A DNA stretch of 63,124 nucleotides from an uncultured Eubacteriales bacterium (GCA_900315605.1 OMZU01000027.1:1-63124), one strand, 5' to 3'; positions 15,982-24,941 are shown, counted from the first letter of the stretch. The notes: a model not told the origin generated them from the sequence alone. Numbers and translations are program-made.

Positions 15982-16482
15982 TTAAAAGCTGCCGGTCAGT
16001 GCCGCACCCCATTCGGCGGCAAGTCTGTCCATTGAATAAGCTGCGTTTGCCGGGCTGGTCGAGGGCAGCTTTTGCGCCCTTATTCCGGTTTTGGGATAAA
16101 TATATTTTTCGTAGAGCCTAAAAGAAGCCGCTCCGTTGCAGAAGATCCTCTCTACACGGCTGTTGCTGAGGATAACGCTCAGGTCGTTTGCAACAACGTC
16201 CTTTATCGAGCTGTCCGACGAGCCTGTTATGGTGCAGCTTTGTATCGTATCCCACAGCGCGAGCCTGTGGCTGAGGATAAGGCGTGACTTTTCCTCGATC
16301 GTGCAGGGCGTTTCTTCTCCGAAAATCAGGGCAAGCAAACGCCAAAAACGGTTTTGAGGGTGGCCGTAGAAGAACATTGCCTCTCTTGACTTGACCGACG
16401 GAAAGCTGCCCAAAATCAGCGTTTCCGAGTTTTGGTCAAAAAGCGGCGGGATCGGGTGCTCGATTCTTTGCGGCTCGGTCAT
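15982..16482 (-). CDS. DNA-deoxyinosine glycosylase (uracil-DNA glycosylase superfamily)
   Basis: A 166-aa protein of the family-6 (hypoxanthine-DNA glycosylase) branch. LILGSFPSVKSREAMFFYGH then PQNRFWRLL form the active-site region, and LPSTSPANA is the second conserved loop. It removes deaminated adenine (hypoxanthine) from DNA and starts base excision repair. The length is normal. The start overlaps the last 4 bases of the DUF5662 gene, so the pair is translated together. Confidence 0.9.
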   Translation of the reverse strand: MTEPQRIEHPIPPLFDQNSETLILGSFPSVKSREAMFFYGHPQNRFWRLLALIFGEETPCTIEEKSRLILSHRLALWDTIQSCTITGSSDSSIKDVVANDLSVILSNSRVERIFCNGAASFRLYEKYIYPKTGIRAQKLPSTSPANAAYSMDRLAAEWGAALTGSF

Positions 16483-17003
16483 TTTTTCAGCCCCCTGATG
16501 TATTCAAAGGTCTTTTCTTCGCCCTCGTCGCGCAGCATAACAAGCAGCTTTTCGAGCAACGCCTCGGTGTTTGGGTGCATACGGCTCTTGCCGCGGATCC
16601 TCAGAAAATAGTTAAAGGGATGCTCGTTGGTATAATTCTCTCCGTTGTAGATCTTGCTTGCCGCAACACGGTCGCAAAACATTTCGATCACATATTTTAC
16701 GGGCATCTCAACATTTTCGATCCGTTTGGTTTTGGGATTATAGTCGTTCCAATATTCATAGTGGTGACGGTTTCTGCCCTTGTGATGCAGCCAAGCGCGC
16801 GAGTAGCCGTATAGCTCGCGCTCCTTTTCGTTTGGGCTTCTGTCGCCCTGAAAAAACCGCGCTCCGGGTATGAACTCCGTGGGCGAATACTTTGACAGGT
16901 CGTGCCTGAGCCCCTGCATCAAGATCCCGGCGCGGGCGCAATTTGCGATCACCTTGTGGCGGTGGTTTGTTATCATTAAAAAGTGTTTGATTGGATGTGC
17001 CAT
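16479..17003 (-). CDS. DUF5662 family protein
   Basis: A 174-aa soluble protein. The first half has MAHPIKHFLMITNHRHKVI and LRHDLSKYSPTEFIPGARFF. The middle has LHHKGRNRHHYEYW, and CDRVAASKIYNGENYTNEH follows. The many His and Asp residues suggest a metal-binding hydrolase-like fold, but the function is unknown. The family is common in Clostridia and phages. The ribosome binding site is GGGGGT. It overlaps the DNA glycosylase gene by 4 bases. Confidence 0.85.
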   Translation of the reverse strand: MAHPIKHFLMITNHRHKVIANCARAGILMQGLRHDLSKYSPTEFIPGARFFQGDRSPNEKERELYGYSRAWLHHKGRNRHHYEYWNDYNPKTKRIENVEMPVKYVIEMFCDRVAASKIYNGENYTNEHPFNYFLRIRGKSRMHPNTEALLEKLLVMLRDEGEEKTFEYIRGLKK

Positions 17004-17101
17004 TTGATACCCCCTATATATATTAGCATACTATAAGGTTTTTTTAAATAGCTTTTACACAATTTTGACATTATTTTGCAACAAAAACAGCTATCTTTCT
17101 C

Positions 17102-17130
17102 TTGTTTTTGTCCGAAGTTTATGTTATACT
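17102..17130 (+). promoter_or_regulatory. Promoter of the L,D-transpeptidase gene
   Basis: TTGTTT (17102-17107), a 17-base spacer and TATACT (17125-17130). Confidence 0.6.
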
Positions 17131-17171
17131 AATAAAAGATTAAAATTTTGTAACTTTTACGAGGATTGTAT

Positions 17172-18395
17172 ATGAAAAAACTGAACAGCTTCAAATTGTT
17201 TCTGCTGCTCTCTCTTTGCCTGATAGTTTCAACGCTGATATCAGGGGCGTTTGTCAGGGGCGAGTCCAAGCCAAAAGCAACGGATACCTTTGCAGATATC
17301 GCTCCGACTGCCACCTCGCCGGAGGACAAGCTCAAAAATATTACCCCGACGGTCGTTTCTTCCGAAAAGCCGATCGCGCTTGAAAAGGGCGGAGTGACGT
17401 TGATCTCACTTTCCGAGGACGAGCTTTCAAAGCTCAAGAGCTTTAAGAGCGGCGACGAAAGCATTGCCACAGTTGACGACGGCGGCAGGATCGACGCGCT
17501 GAAATCGGGCAGCACGGTCATCACCGCAGAGCTTGGCGACAAAACCATTGAATATCCCGTGAATATCTCGGAGCCTGAGAAAAAGGACGAAGAGCCGGAT
17601 ATCCATACAACGGCGATCACGGCAAACGCCGACAAGGTTGAGTATAACACATACGAGAATTATTATCAAAATCTTTATGAGATCAAGGTCAACCGTCAGG
17701 AGAATTGCGTGACTGTGTACACCTATGACGACGACGGAGAATATACGATCCCGGTCAGAGCGATGGTATGCTCCTGCGGAATTGACAACGGCACGATCAC
17801 CGGCGACTTTGACATGTATTTCAAAAACGAATGGCACGCGCTGTTCAACGATGTTTACGGTCATTATGTCAGCGGGATTTCGGGAGACTTTCTGTTCCAC
17901 AGCGTTCCGTTTTATTCCTCCGAGCCCGATCAGCTTGAGGTCGAGGAGTTCAACAAGCTGGGCACAGCGGCTTCAATGGGCTGTGTAAGGCTTGCGATCG
18001 CCGACACAAAATGGATATATGAAAACTGCCCCGTTGGAACTGCGATCTCGATTTTTGACGACGACGAGCCGGGTCCCCTCGGCAAGCCGGATACGATCAA
18101 AATTGCAGACGAGGACAACGGCTGGGATCCGACCGACGACGACGAGGATAATCCCTATAACGACAAGCACCCGGTCATTTCGGGCGCAAAGGACGTTACG
18201 GTCAGCAAAGACAGCATTTTTTCACCAATGAACGGAGTGACCGCGGTCGATACCTGCGGAAGCGACATCACCGACAAGATCGAATATACCGGCAGGGTGC
18301 TTACCGAACGCAAGGGCGAATACAGGCTCACCTATAATGTCACCGACGCACTCAACAGAACAGACACAGTAAATATCACAGTCACAGTTGAATAA
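17172..18395 (+). CDS. Secreted L,D-transpeptidase (YkuD) with Ig-like domains
   Basis: A 407-aa exported protein. I start at ATG 17172 (GAGG ribosome binding site 7 bases upstream). A TTG two codons earlier is less likely. An N-terminal signal or anchor segment (FKLFLLLSLCLIVSTLISGA) is followed by a BIG2-like domain (residues ~65-130, GDESIATVDDGGRIDALKSG). Next comes the YkuD catalytic domain (~165-300). It carries the histidine in FLFHSVPFYS and the catalytic cysteine in AASMGCVRLAIAD. These enzymes make 3-3 peptidoglycan crosslinks or attach proteins. The C-terminal ~80 residues form an Ig-like HYR/DUF5011-type domain (VTAVDTCGSDITDKIEYTG). Confidence 0.92.
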   Translation: MKKLNSFKLFLLLSLCLIVSTLISGAFVRGESKPKATDTFADIAPTATSPEDKLKNITPTVVSSEKPIALEKGGVTLISLSEDELSKLKSFKSGDESIATVDDGGRIDALKSGSTVITAELGDKTIEYPVNISEPEKKDEEPDIHTTAITANADKVEYNTYENYYQNLYEIKVNRQENCVTVYTYDDDGEYTIPVRAMVCSCGIDNGTITGDFDMYFKNEWHALFNDVYGHYVSGISGDFLFHSVPFYSSEPDQLEVEEFNKLGTAASMGCVRLAIADTKWIYENCPVGTAISIFDDDEPGPLGKPDTIKIADEDNGWDPTDDDEDNPYNDKHPVISGAKDVTVSKDSIFSPMNGVTAVDTCGSDITDKIEYTGRVLTERKGEYRLTYNVTDALNRTDTVNITVTVE

Positions 18396-18453
18396 TATCC
18401 GCACCCGTGTAACGGAAATCGTTAATGCAGAGTTGATCTATACCTAAACGTAA

Positions 18454-18491
18454 GCCGCCAAGTGGGATAATCTCCTGCTTGGCGGCGTTTG
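18454..18491 (+). terminator. Terminator of the L,D-transpeptidase gene
   Basis: Stem gccgccaag (18454-18462) and cttggcggc (18478-18486), then gtttgtttt. Confidence 0.75.
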
Positions 18492-18492
18492 T

Positions 18493-18880
18493 TTTACTAA
18501 AGTAGACCATCATGTACGAATCAAACGGCGGCTTGCTATCGTCAAAAGCTTTATAGCCGCAGAAGTATTGGAGATACGGATTCTCCTGAATCTGAAGCGA
18601 AATCTCCGCGTCGGAGAAAACATACTCAGCCTGAATGACTCTTACGTTGAGACCGAGGCGCAGTGACTTTGCGACATTTTAAGAAAAACTTTGCGTATTT
18701 CTTCTCGATTTCGAGCCACGAAATCATCTGCACACGCTTTACCAAGCGGTTACTGTTTTTCAGATTCATACCAACCAGCTGTCCGAAATCTTCCAAACTA
18801 ATCTGTCCATTATCGATTTTAGACATATCGCTCATCTCCAAATGAAAGCTTTTGAAGCTTTTTAACCGTTTCTCTTGCAT
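18493..18880 (-). pseudogene. N-terminal remnant of an IS5-type transposase (DUF772)
   Basis: On minus, one frame reads GQISLEDFGQLVGMNLKNSN and then ISWLEIEKKYAKFF. After a frameshift near 18675 another frame reads NVAKSLRLGLNVRVIQAEYV, SLQIQENPYLQYFCGYKAF and PPFDSYMMVYFSK. This is the normal start of transposases with the DUF772 N-terminal domain. Homology stops near 18493, so the catalytic part is gone. It marks an old insertion at the border of an AT-rich accessory stretch. Confidence 0.85.
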
Positions 18881-19017
18881 CTATTATATCGCATTTTGAC
18901 TGAATTTGCACTGTTTATCGGAGATTTGGGATTGTTCAGTAGAGATTAACTATATCTATAGACTAGAGGACACATCTATATTGCTTCTGACCGCGTGTCG
19001 AATACCAGCATTATTTT

Positions 19018-20010
19018 TTATACTATTTCTTTACTATATCGCAACTCTATTTGTTTAATAATATAATCCACCCCATTATTAAGGATTTTTAACGCTATTC
19101 CTGATACCAGTATGCAAGAACAAATAATAGCTATATTCAAGCCTATAATCGGAGTTATACCCATCAATGTTAAGGGACCTAAAATATAAACTTGATGGAC
19201 TAGATATATGTGATAAGAATACTTGTCTGAAAAATGTAATAGTTTGTTTGCTTTTATATTCTGGAATAACTTATATAACACAAGAAACAATGCTATCCCT
19301 AATACCCCATGCGCGTATTTAACAAACAAATCAATAAATAAATTACCCTTGATTCCCTTGATATAACAAAAGTAAATCCTAAGAGTATTCATCAATACCG
19401 CCGCTATACAAAATACAACAGTCGGTTTAAGCAGTGACTTCGTTTTTTGAAAAACACCTGCCAGAAAGATTCCGACAACAAAACAGTTTATATTATTCGC
19501 ACTCATTGCGTATCCATTAAAGGTAAATCCCGCAAACTGTAATAATATAAAAACAAAAATTGTACAAACAACCGCTTTTGCGGATGATTTTTCAATTAAT
19601 TCTTTCTTAATCAACAGCAAAAGAGGCAACAACAAATAACAAATCAGAATCTTTTGTACAAACCATAAATGCTCAATCCCGGGTAATCTTTCAACACAGA
19701 GTAAAGCAAGAGCAAGCTTACCCCATGAAAAAGCCGCCGGAACAAACAGCTTATGAATAATTGCAATTATTGTAACAAAAATCCAATATGGAACAAGTAG
19801 TTTTTTAAAGGCTTTTACATAAAACTTAACAGGCTTTTCTATACTTTTTCCGCCATATAGAAACCCGCTTATCACAAAGAAAATCTGCACGCCGACATTA
19901 AACCACCAAGCCAATTCAATTTCTAAGTATTGCATAAAATGGCATGTGATAATCATCAGCATTGAAATAAACCTTATAGCGCTGATCGCATAGTCATGTC
20001 TGTCTGTCAA
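19018..20010 (-). CDS. Membrane acyltransferase family 3 protein
   Basis: A 330-aa polytopic protein of the OafA/YrhL-type acyltransferase-3 family. It starts with RHDYAISAIRFISMLMIITC and then HFMQYLEIELAWWFNVGVQI and FFVISGFLYG. The early His and Arg are the family's usual catalytic-region residues. About ten hydrophobic segments follow. Members O-acetylate or otherwise acylate surface polysaccharides. It is AT-rich compared with its neighbours and next to a transposase remnant, which suggests horizontal gain. It stands alone, with no polysaccharide cluster around. Confidence 0.9.
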   Translation of the reverse strand: MTDRHDYAISAIRFISMLMIITCHFMQYLEIELAWWFNVGVQIFFVISGFLYGGKSIEKPVKFYVKAFKKLLVPYWIFVTIIAIIHKLFVPAAFSWGKLALALLCVERLPGIEHLWFVQKILICYLLLPLLLLIKKELIEKSSAKAVVCTIFVFILLQFAGFTFNGYAMSANNINCFVVGIFLAGVFQKTKSLLKPTVVFCIAAVLMNTLRIYFCYIKGIKGNLFIDLFVKYAHGVLGIALFLVLYKLFQNIKANKLLHFSDKYSYHIYLVHQVYILGPLTLMGITPIIGLNIAIICSCILVSGIALKILNNGVDYIIKQIELRYSKEIV

Positions 20011-20141
20011 GCATTGTCTCCTCCTGCCTTATAATTGTCAATATATATTTATTTAATTTTATCATTTTTTTACGTGAGGTGCAATAACAAATATATTACA
20101 ATCTTTTAATAACAATCTACATAATTTATCGCTTTAAAGTG

Positions 20142-20170
20142 TTGATTTTAAAGATTGTCTATGCTATACT
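20142..20170 (+). promoter_or_regulatory. Promoter of a very short transcription unit
   Basis: TTGATT (20142-20147), a 17-base spacer and TATACT (20165-20170). A terminator lies only ~150 bases downstream. Confidence 0.6.
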
Positions 20171-20192
20171 AATCTTGTTTCGTGGCAACAAA

Positions 20193-20321
20193 ATGGCAAC
20201 AGAATTTTTGATAGCCTGTATTCTACTTACAATACAAATAATAGAAATACTCCGTGCTAAAATCCTTAAACAAATACTGTTAAGATTATTTTGCAGGGAG
20301 CGAATAATAGTAAAAAGCTAA
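20193..20321 (+). CDS. Possible small hydrophobic protein, or a small RNA
   Basis: A 42-codon frame starting MATEFLIACILLTIQIIEIL and ending in a basic tail (LLRLFCRERIIVKS). One transmembrane helix plus a charged tail resembles type I toxins or small membrane regulators, but the family is not recognised. No good ribosome binding site is seen. The unit has its own promoter and terminator, so a ~175-nt RNA is likely even if the protein is not made. Confidence 0.35.
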   Translation: MATEFLIACILLTIQIIEILRAKILKQILLRLFCRERIIVKS

Positions 20322-20355
20322 GCGAGGTTTCCTTGAGCGGAAGCCTCGCTTTTTA
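20321..20355. terminator. Bidirectional terminator
   Basis: Stem agcgaggtttcc (20321-20332) and ggaagcctcgct (20339-20350) with a T run on plus and A/T-rich flank on minus. It ends the short unit on plus and the TetR gene on minus. Confidence 0.85.
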
Positions 20356-20375
20356 TGCTGGTTTTGCGGCGCATA

Positions 20376-20954
20376 TTATTTTTTACGGTTTTGCATGAAT
20401 TTTACCATATTGTCATCCAAAGCCGATATCGTTTTAACAATAAATTCCTTTGGCTCGGCGTAATCGCTCAATACCCATTTTGCGATCAGCGCAAGGCAAC
20501 CATTGGAGTGGAAAAGGATCACCTGCTCTGCCGTAGGGTCGTCGGTATCAATGCCAAAACGCTCTCTCCAGATTTGACTGTTAAGCTTTTTTACCAGCTC
20601 AAGCAGCTTTCTGTAGATCAAGCCGGTGTTGTGAGGGCTGAAAATCATCTTAAAAATCTTTGGATTTTCCTCAATATATCCGAAGATTTCCGGGTAAAAC
20701 GCAAACGGAGGCTTCTCGCCGTATTCGACTATCAGCCGTTCAAGCCCGTTTAGGATCCCCTGCTCAAGCTGCTCGTAAACATCATAAATATCCCTGAAGT
20801 GCTTATAAAAGGTCACGCGGTGAATGTCGATCTTGTCGGACAGCTCCTGAACTGTAATGTTTTTCAAGCTCTTTTCAGCCAACAATTCAGCAAGTCCCTC
20901 ATAGATCGCATTTCTTGTTTTCAGTGTACGGCGGTCAATTTTCTTTTCCGGCAT
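20376..20954 (-). CDS. TetR/AcrR family transcriptional regulator
   Basis: A 192-aa protein. The start at MPEKKIDRR is set by GAGGGAG 8 bases upstream. The N-terminal helix-turn-helix is clear: TRNAIYEGLAELLAEKSLKN, ITVQELSDKIDIHRVTFYKH. The C-terminal ligand domain resembles that of TetR_C_7 (DhaS-type) members (NPKIFKMIFSPHNTG). TetR proteins repress a neighbouring target and release it on ligand binding. The divergent region to the right has three gctaca motifs but only an 11-codon frame, so the former target may be gone. Confidence 0.92.
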   Translation of the reverse strand: MPEKKIDRRTLKTRNAIYEGLAELLAEKSLKNITVQELSDKIDIHRVTFYKHFRDIYDVYEQLEQGILNGLERLIVEYGEKPPFAFYPEIFGYIEENPKIFKMIFSPHNTGLIYRKLLELVKKLNSQIWRERFGIDTDDPTAEQVILFHSNGCLALIAKWVLSDYAEPKEFIVKTISALDDNMVKFMQNRKK

Positions 20955-21247
20955 CACTATCACTCCCTCAACTGTATTATATCACATAAAATTTTAATAC
21001 GCTACAATTTTTAAAAATTTATATAGTTAAGCTACATTTGCCGCCAAAGTGTTGATTAGGCTACAGATATGAAAATATTGAATATTGTTTTTTCTTCGTT
21101 TTTATGTTACTATTTATATCAAGAAAGGACAGCGCAATGCTCTCCGATCTGACTGATTTAGTTTCCTTTTAATTTTCCTATAATATATAAACGACTGCCG
21201 GGTTTTTCTCTCCCGGCAGTCGCTTTTTACTTTAAATCACCTTATGC
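20955..21247. promoter_or_regulatory. Divergent control region with three gctaca motifs and an 11-codon mini-frame
   Basis: Three gctaca motifs (near 21000, 21032 and 21058) lie in AT-rich DNA and could bind the TetR protein. A strong AAGAAAGGA ribosome binding site (21121-21129) precedes ATG 21137 of a frame that stops after MLSDLTDLVSF (21137-21172). A terminator follows at once. It looks like a leader peptide or the stub of a lost TetR-controlled gene. Confidence 0.4.
21192..21228. terminator. Bidirectional terminator
   Basis: Stem cgactgccggg (21192-21202) and cccggcagtcg (21212-21222) with a T run. It serves the mini-frame on plus and the GH31 gene on minus. Confidence 0.85.
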
Positions 21248-23149
21248 TTATAAAAATTCAATTTCTTCTGTATTCAAAAGACTTGTTCTCATTGCCGGCT
21301 TGCAAACAGGGATTTGCTTGCCCTCCTTTACAAAGAGCGAGACCTCGTTGAGCGCGACGGGAACATAGTGAACGCCTTTGTCAAGCTTTTCGCTTCTGAC
21401 TTTTTCTCCGCTAAGCGCGTAAAAGGTCATTGGCTCAGGCAGATATACATATCTTCCGCCGACGTTTTGCTCATAAACAGGGGCGATCATCGCCTCGTCG
21501 CCGAGCATGAGCTGGGTCTCGCACTCGCGCGCTATGGGGTCGGTTGGATAGTCAAAGGACAGCGGACGGAAAATCATGTCGTTTTCCTCGCTTGCCTTTC
21601 TGAAAAGGCTGTAAAGATAGGGGATCAGGCGGTAGCGCACCTGCACAATGTCCCTGAAATCGTCGGTATTGTCAAAGCTGTAGCATTCCTGCGGACGGGT
21701 GCCGAGCGCGGAATGGTTGCGCATAAGCGGAGTGAAAACGCCCAGAGCAAGAAAGCGGAGCACCAAGTCGGCGGTCGCGTTTGCGTTGAAGCCGCCCAAA
21801 TCTGCGCCGCAGTACAAAAAGCCGCACATGTTCGCCGAGGGCAACATTTTGAGGCAAAGCAGAATGTGCGACCACCAGGAATGATTGTCGCCGAACCAGA
21901 TCCCGCTGGTGCGGTGCGCTCCTATGTATGAGGCGCGCGAGAACATCAAAATCTTTTCCTTGCCGAATTCGCGCTCAAAAAACTCTCCGGCTGCCTTTGT
22001 CATGCTTGCGCCGTAAATATTGTGTACCCTGTCGTGGCAGACGGGCTTGCCGTCGATCAGGTGATAGATGCTTGAATAGTCGTCGGGGTTGTTTGAGATT
22101 CCGGCAAAGGTGTCCTTTAGATTAAAAAACTGTCCCAAATCAAGGTTTTTGCCCTTTAGGGAGCTTGCCTTGTCGAGCGCAGCCTCAAGCCCCCTTGAGG
22201 AATAGAATATCGCCGGCTCGTTCATGTCGTTCCAAAAGCCGTCGATACCCATATCGGTGAGCACACGGTATTTTGAGCCGAACCAATCTCTGACCTCGCC
22301 TCTGAGAAAATCGGGAAAGCCCACAAGTCCCGGCCAAACGCCGCCCTCAAAGTCACTTCCGTCGGCAGTTTTGCAGAAATAGCCCTTTTCCCTGCCCTCG
22401 TCATAGACCTCGTAGCCGTCCTCTTTTTTTACTCCGGCGTCGATTATGGGGATAAGGTGGATGCCTTGGGCGCGCTTTTCGGCAACATAATCCGCAAAAT
22501 CGGGGAATTTGTTTTTATCGACGGTAAAATCCTTGTAGCTCTCCATATAGTCGATATCGAGGTATACGCAGTCGAGGGGAATCTGCGCGTTGTTGTAGCC
22601 CTCGATCACGCCGTCAACCGCACGCGCGTCGGGGTAGCTCCAGCGGCTTTGCTGGTAGCCGAACGCCCAAAACGGCGGAATGTAGCTTTGACCGATAGCC
22701 GCGCGAAATTCCTTTACCACGCTCAGCGGAGTATCGCCGTAGATAAGATAGATGTCAAAATCCTCGCCGTCAACGGTGACAGAGCAGGTGTCCGCGCTCG
22801 TGTAGCCGATATCCCAGCGGATCTTCGCAGGAAAGTCAATGAAGATCCCCAGGCTTTCGTTGCCGGAGATGATTATAAAATTATGCGCAGCATAGAACGA
22901 GGACTTGGTTTCGGTGTGAAACGGGTCGTCGCTGCAAAAGCTCTCGTAAACCCAGCCGCGCTTGTTGATACCGCGCGGAGCCTCGCCCAAGCCGTAGACT
23001 ATGGCGTTTTTGCCCAGACTTTGGGCAAAGCGGAACTTGCCGCCGTCAAAGCGGCTGACAAGAGGAAACCTGCCGATATCCTCGCTTTGAAATTCTTTTA
23101 TCACCGCACCGGTTTCGACAGGGCTTCCGCTGGTGTATTTTTTTATCAT
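21248..23149 (-). CDS. Glycoside hydrolase family 31 alpha-glucosidase
   Basis: A 633-aa intracellular enzyme (no signal peptide). The GH31 barrel shows the substrate-binding stretch PLDCVYLDIDYMESYKDFTV. The nucleophile aspartate is in DGFWNDMNEPAIF and the acid/base aspartate is in GIWFGDNHSWWSH. An N-terminal galactose-mutarotase-like beta domain and a C-terminal beta domain flank it. It should release glucose from the non-reducing ends of malto- or isomalto-oligosaccharides. The window also encodes a GH13 glucosidase (58275) and starch-binding-like modules (33968), pointing to alpha-glucan use. The ribosome binding site is GGGAGTGG. Confidence 0.95.
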   Translation of the reverse strand: MIKKYTSGSPVETGAVIKEFQSEDIGRFPLVSRFDGGKFRFAQSLGKNAIVYGLGEAPRGINKRGWVYESFCSDDPFHTETKSSFYAAHNFIIISGNESLGIFIDFPAKIRWDIGYTSADTCSVTVDGEDFDIYLIYGDTPLSVVKEFRAAIGQSYIPPFWAFGYQQSRWSYPDARAVDGVIEGYNNAQIPLDCVYLDIDYMESYKDFTVDKNKFPDFADYVAEKRAQGIHLIPIIDAGVKKEDGYEVYDEGREKGYFCKTADGSDFEGGVWPGLVGFPDFLRGEVRDWFGSKYRVLTDMGIDGFWNDMNEPAIFYSSRGLEAALDKASSLKGKNLDLGQFFNLKDTFAGISNNPDDYSSIYHLIDGKPVCHDRVHNIYGASMTKAAGEFFEREFGKEKILMFSRASYIGAHRTSGIWFGDNHSWWSHILLCLKMLPSANMCGFLYCGADLGGFNANATADLVLRFLALGVFTPLMRNHSALGTRPQECYSFDNTDDFRDIVQVRYRLIPYLYSLFRKASEENDMIFRPLSFDYPTDPIARECETQLMLGDEAMIAPVYEQNVGGRYVYLPEPMTFYALSGEKVRSEKLDKGVHYVPVALNEVSLFVKEGKQIPVCKPAMRTSLLNTEEIEFL

Positions 23150-23233
23150 AAAACCACTCCCTTTATGAATTGTTTATCTATAATTTGTTAAATGTAATTG
23201 TATATTGCTTCCGCTTTATTATATGTTGCAAGG

Positions 23234-23252
23234 GGGCGACCATTGGTCGCCC
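23234..23252. repeat. Short palindromic repeat, copy 3
   Basis: The sequence gggcgaccattggtcgccc, in the leader of the GH31 gene. Confidence 0.75.
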
Positions 23253-23365
23253 ATACGGTTACTGCTTTTAATAATTGTTTCATTTTGATTTCAGAATCAG
23301 ATTCACATTTTATCTATATTATAGAATACTGACAAATTTTTTTCAACAGATTCTCCCCAAAAAAC

Positions 23366-23400
23366 ACAAAAAAGCAGCCGCGGATATTTCCGCGACTGCC
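23366..23400 (-). terminator. Terminator of the secreted FnIII-like protein gene
   Basis: Stem gcagccgcgga (23374-23384) and tccgcgactgc (23389-23399), with a run of Ts on the minus strand. Confidence 0.8.
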
Positions 23401-23436
23401 GGATGGATTTATGGATATTTTGGGAGCGTATAATAG

Positions 23437-24372
23437 TTATTTAGCATGTGTGTAGTCTTTAAGAGCTACTGAATATCTCATGTAAATGCTTTCGCCTGCA
23501 TAACCAGTCACAAATGTCTGACATGTAACTTTATATGTATGTCCGGGTTCAAGATTTCTCACTGTGCATGTTTTTTCACTTGAATTATAAGCAAAACCAA
23601 AACACTGTTTGTTAGTTTTTTTATCTGTAAATGTTAGCCTATAACCTTGAATTGGGTGTGCAAGAGATTTATAGTCTGGATAATAAGATGAATAATTAGA
23701 CATAACTGCGTTGTCTTTAATGGTTATTTTAGCTTTTGAATCGGAAAGCTTTTTATAAGAATAACCACTTGCCTTTGACATACATGGGATATGTCTTGAA
23801 AGATATATCGACTTGGAATCAAATGCGCCGGGAGCTAAATCATATAAACTGGTGGATGGACCTCCAACACCTGCGGCATTAATTGCCATAAGTGAAATAT
23901 CATACACAGCACAATCGAAATTAGATTTAATTAGGAAAGGCAGACCGGTTAGTTTGCAAGAATAATCATCTTCAATCACAGTTCTTTTTATAGAATAACC
24001 ATCACGATAGTATCTTGTCTCACCAGTAACGCTATTAAAATCATCTACATTTAAAAGATAGTCTTTGAATGTAAACGACTCTTTATCTGCTTCCGGTTTC
24101 CATATTACTCTAATCCTATACCATTGAGCATTATTAACTCTATTCCATTTCAAGGTAATATCAGAGCATCTGCTACTAATATCAGGATCTACCATGAAAT
24201 CCAAATCCTCATTATATCTTCTTTGCGTCGCATTCTCAACTTTAAAATAAACACGATCTGGTACTGCGTTTGTCGCCGCACTTACGCTTGTTGACATACC
24301 TACTGCCATTGAGGCTAACATTGTGAGTGCTAATGCAGCTGAAACAATTCTTTTAAAAATAGATTTTTTCAT
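23437..24372 (-). CDS. Secreted protein with fibronectin-III-like domains
   Basis: A 311-aa protein with a clear signal peptide (IVSAALALTMLASMAVGM, cleavage near SAAT). The mature part has two regions that look like fibronectin-III sandwiches: SDITLKWNRVNNAQWYRIRV near residue 70 and YRLTFTDKKTNKQCFGFAYN with LEPGHTYKVTC near 250. No catalytic motif is seen. Its base composition is AT-richer than its neighbours. It may be a surface-binding protein like the larger FnIII protein at 29778. Function is unknown. Confidence 0.75.
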   Translation of the reverse strand: MKKSIFKRIVSAALALTMLASMAVGMSTSVSAATNAVPDRVYFKVENATQRRYNEDLDFMVDPDISSRCSDITLKWNRVNNAQWYRIRVIWKPEADKESFTFKDYLLNVDDFNSVTGETRYYRDGYSIKRTVIEDDYSCKLTGLPFLIKSNFDCAVYDISLMAINAAGVGGPSTSLYDLAPGAFDSKSIYLSRHIPCMSKASGYSYKKLSDSKAKITIKDNAVMSNYSSYYPDYKSLAHPIQGYRLTFTDKKTNKQCFGFAYNSSEKTCTVRNLEPGHTYKVTCQTFVTGYAGESIYMRYSVALKDYTHAK

Positions 24373-24847
24373 TTTTGATTTACTCCTTTTTTAATTACTT
24401 TTTTAAATGATTTAAAAGATTTGGGTAGGGATTTCGCCTGATATTTTTCGTCTTTTTTATCACGTCCTTTTTTGTTGAAAATTTGCGGTAATAAGACGAT
24501 TTACTGTTTATACAAAAGCGTTTTATAATAAATCATCTGTATACCGCCTAACGTCTTTTTGCTAAAATAATTATAACAAATATTAATCTGTATGTCAATA
24601 TTTCCCTATTTTATTTAGAGTTTTCAGCCGTTTAATCAAAAAAAAAAAAAAACGATTATGAATTTTATTGAATATGACAGATTTTGACATTAAAACCATG
24701 CGCTTGCATTTACCACATTAGTACATCATCACTTTATCGCAATATTTTATCAAATTTAATTTCCTTTATCAAATTGAATATAATACAACCGGAAACAGAG
24801 GCAAAAGATAAAGAAAAAGGATTTACCCATCGAGTTTTTATTTTAGG
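24373..24847. other. AT-rich gene-free stretch
   Basis: No frame, repeat of the described families or hairpin terminator stands out. A run of 15 As lies at 24638-24652. It is probably spacer between the divergent starts at 24372 and 24942. Confidence 0.5.
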
Positions 24848-24876
24848 TTGAATTTATTCATTTAATATGATAAAAT
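24848..24876 (+). promoter_or_regulatory. Promoter of asnB
   Basis: TTGAAT (24848-24853), a 17-base spacer and TAAAAT (24871-24876). Confidence 0.6.
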
Positions 24877-24941
24877 ATAATAGTATAAATATATTCAAAG
24901 AATATATTTACATAATTCCAAATGCAAAGGAGTTGTTTGAT

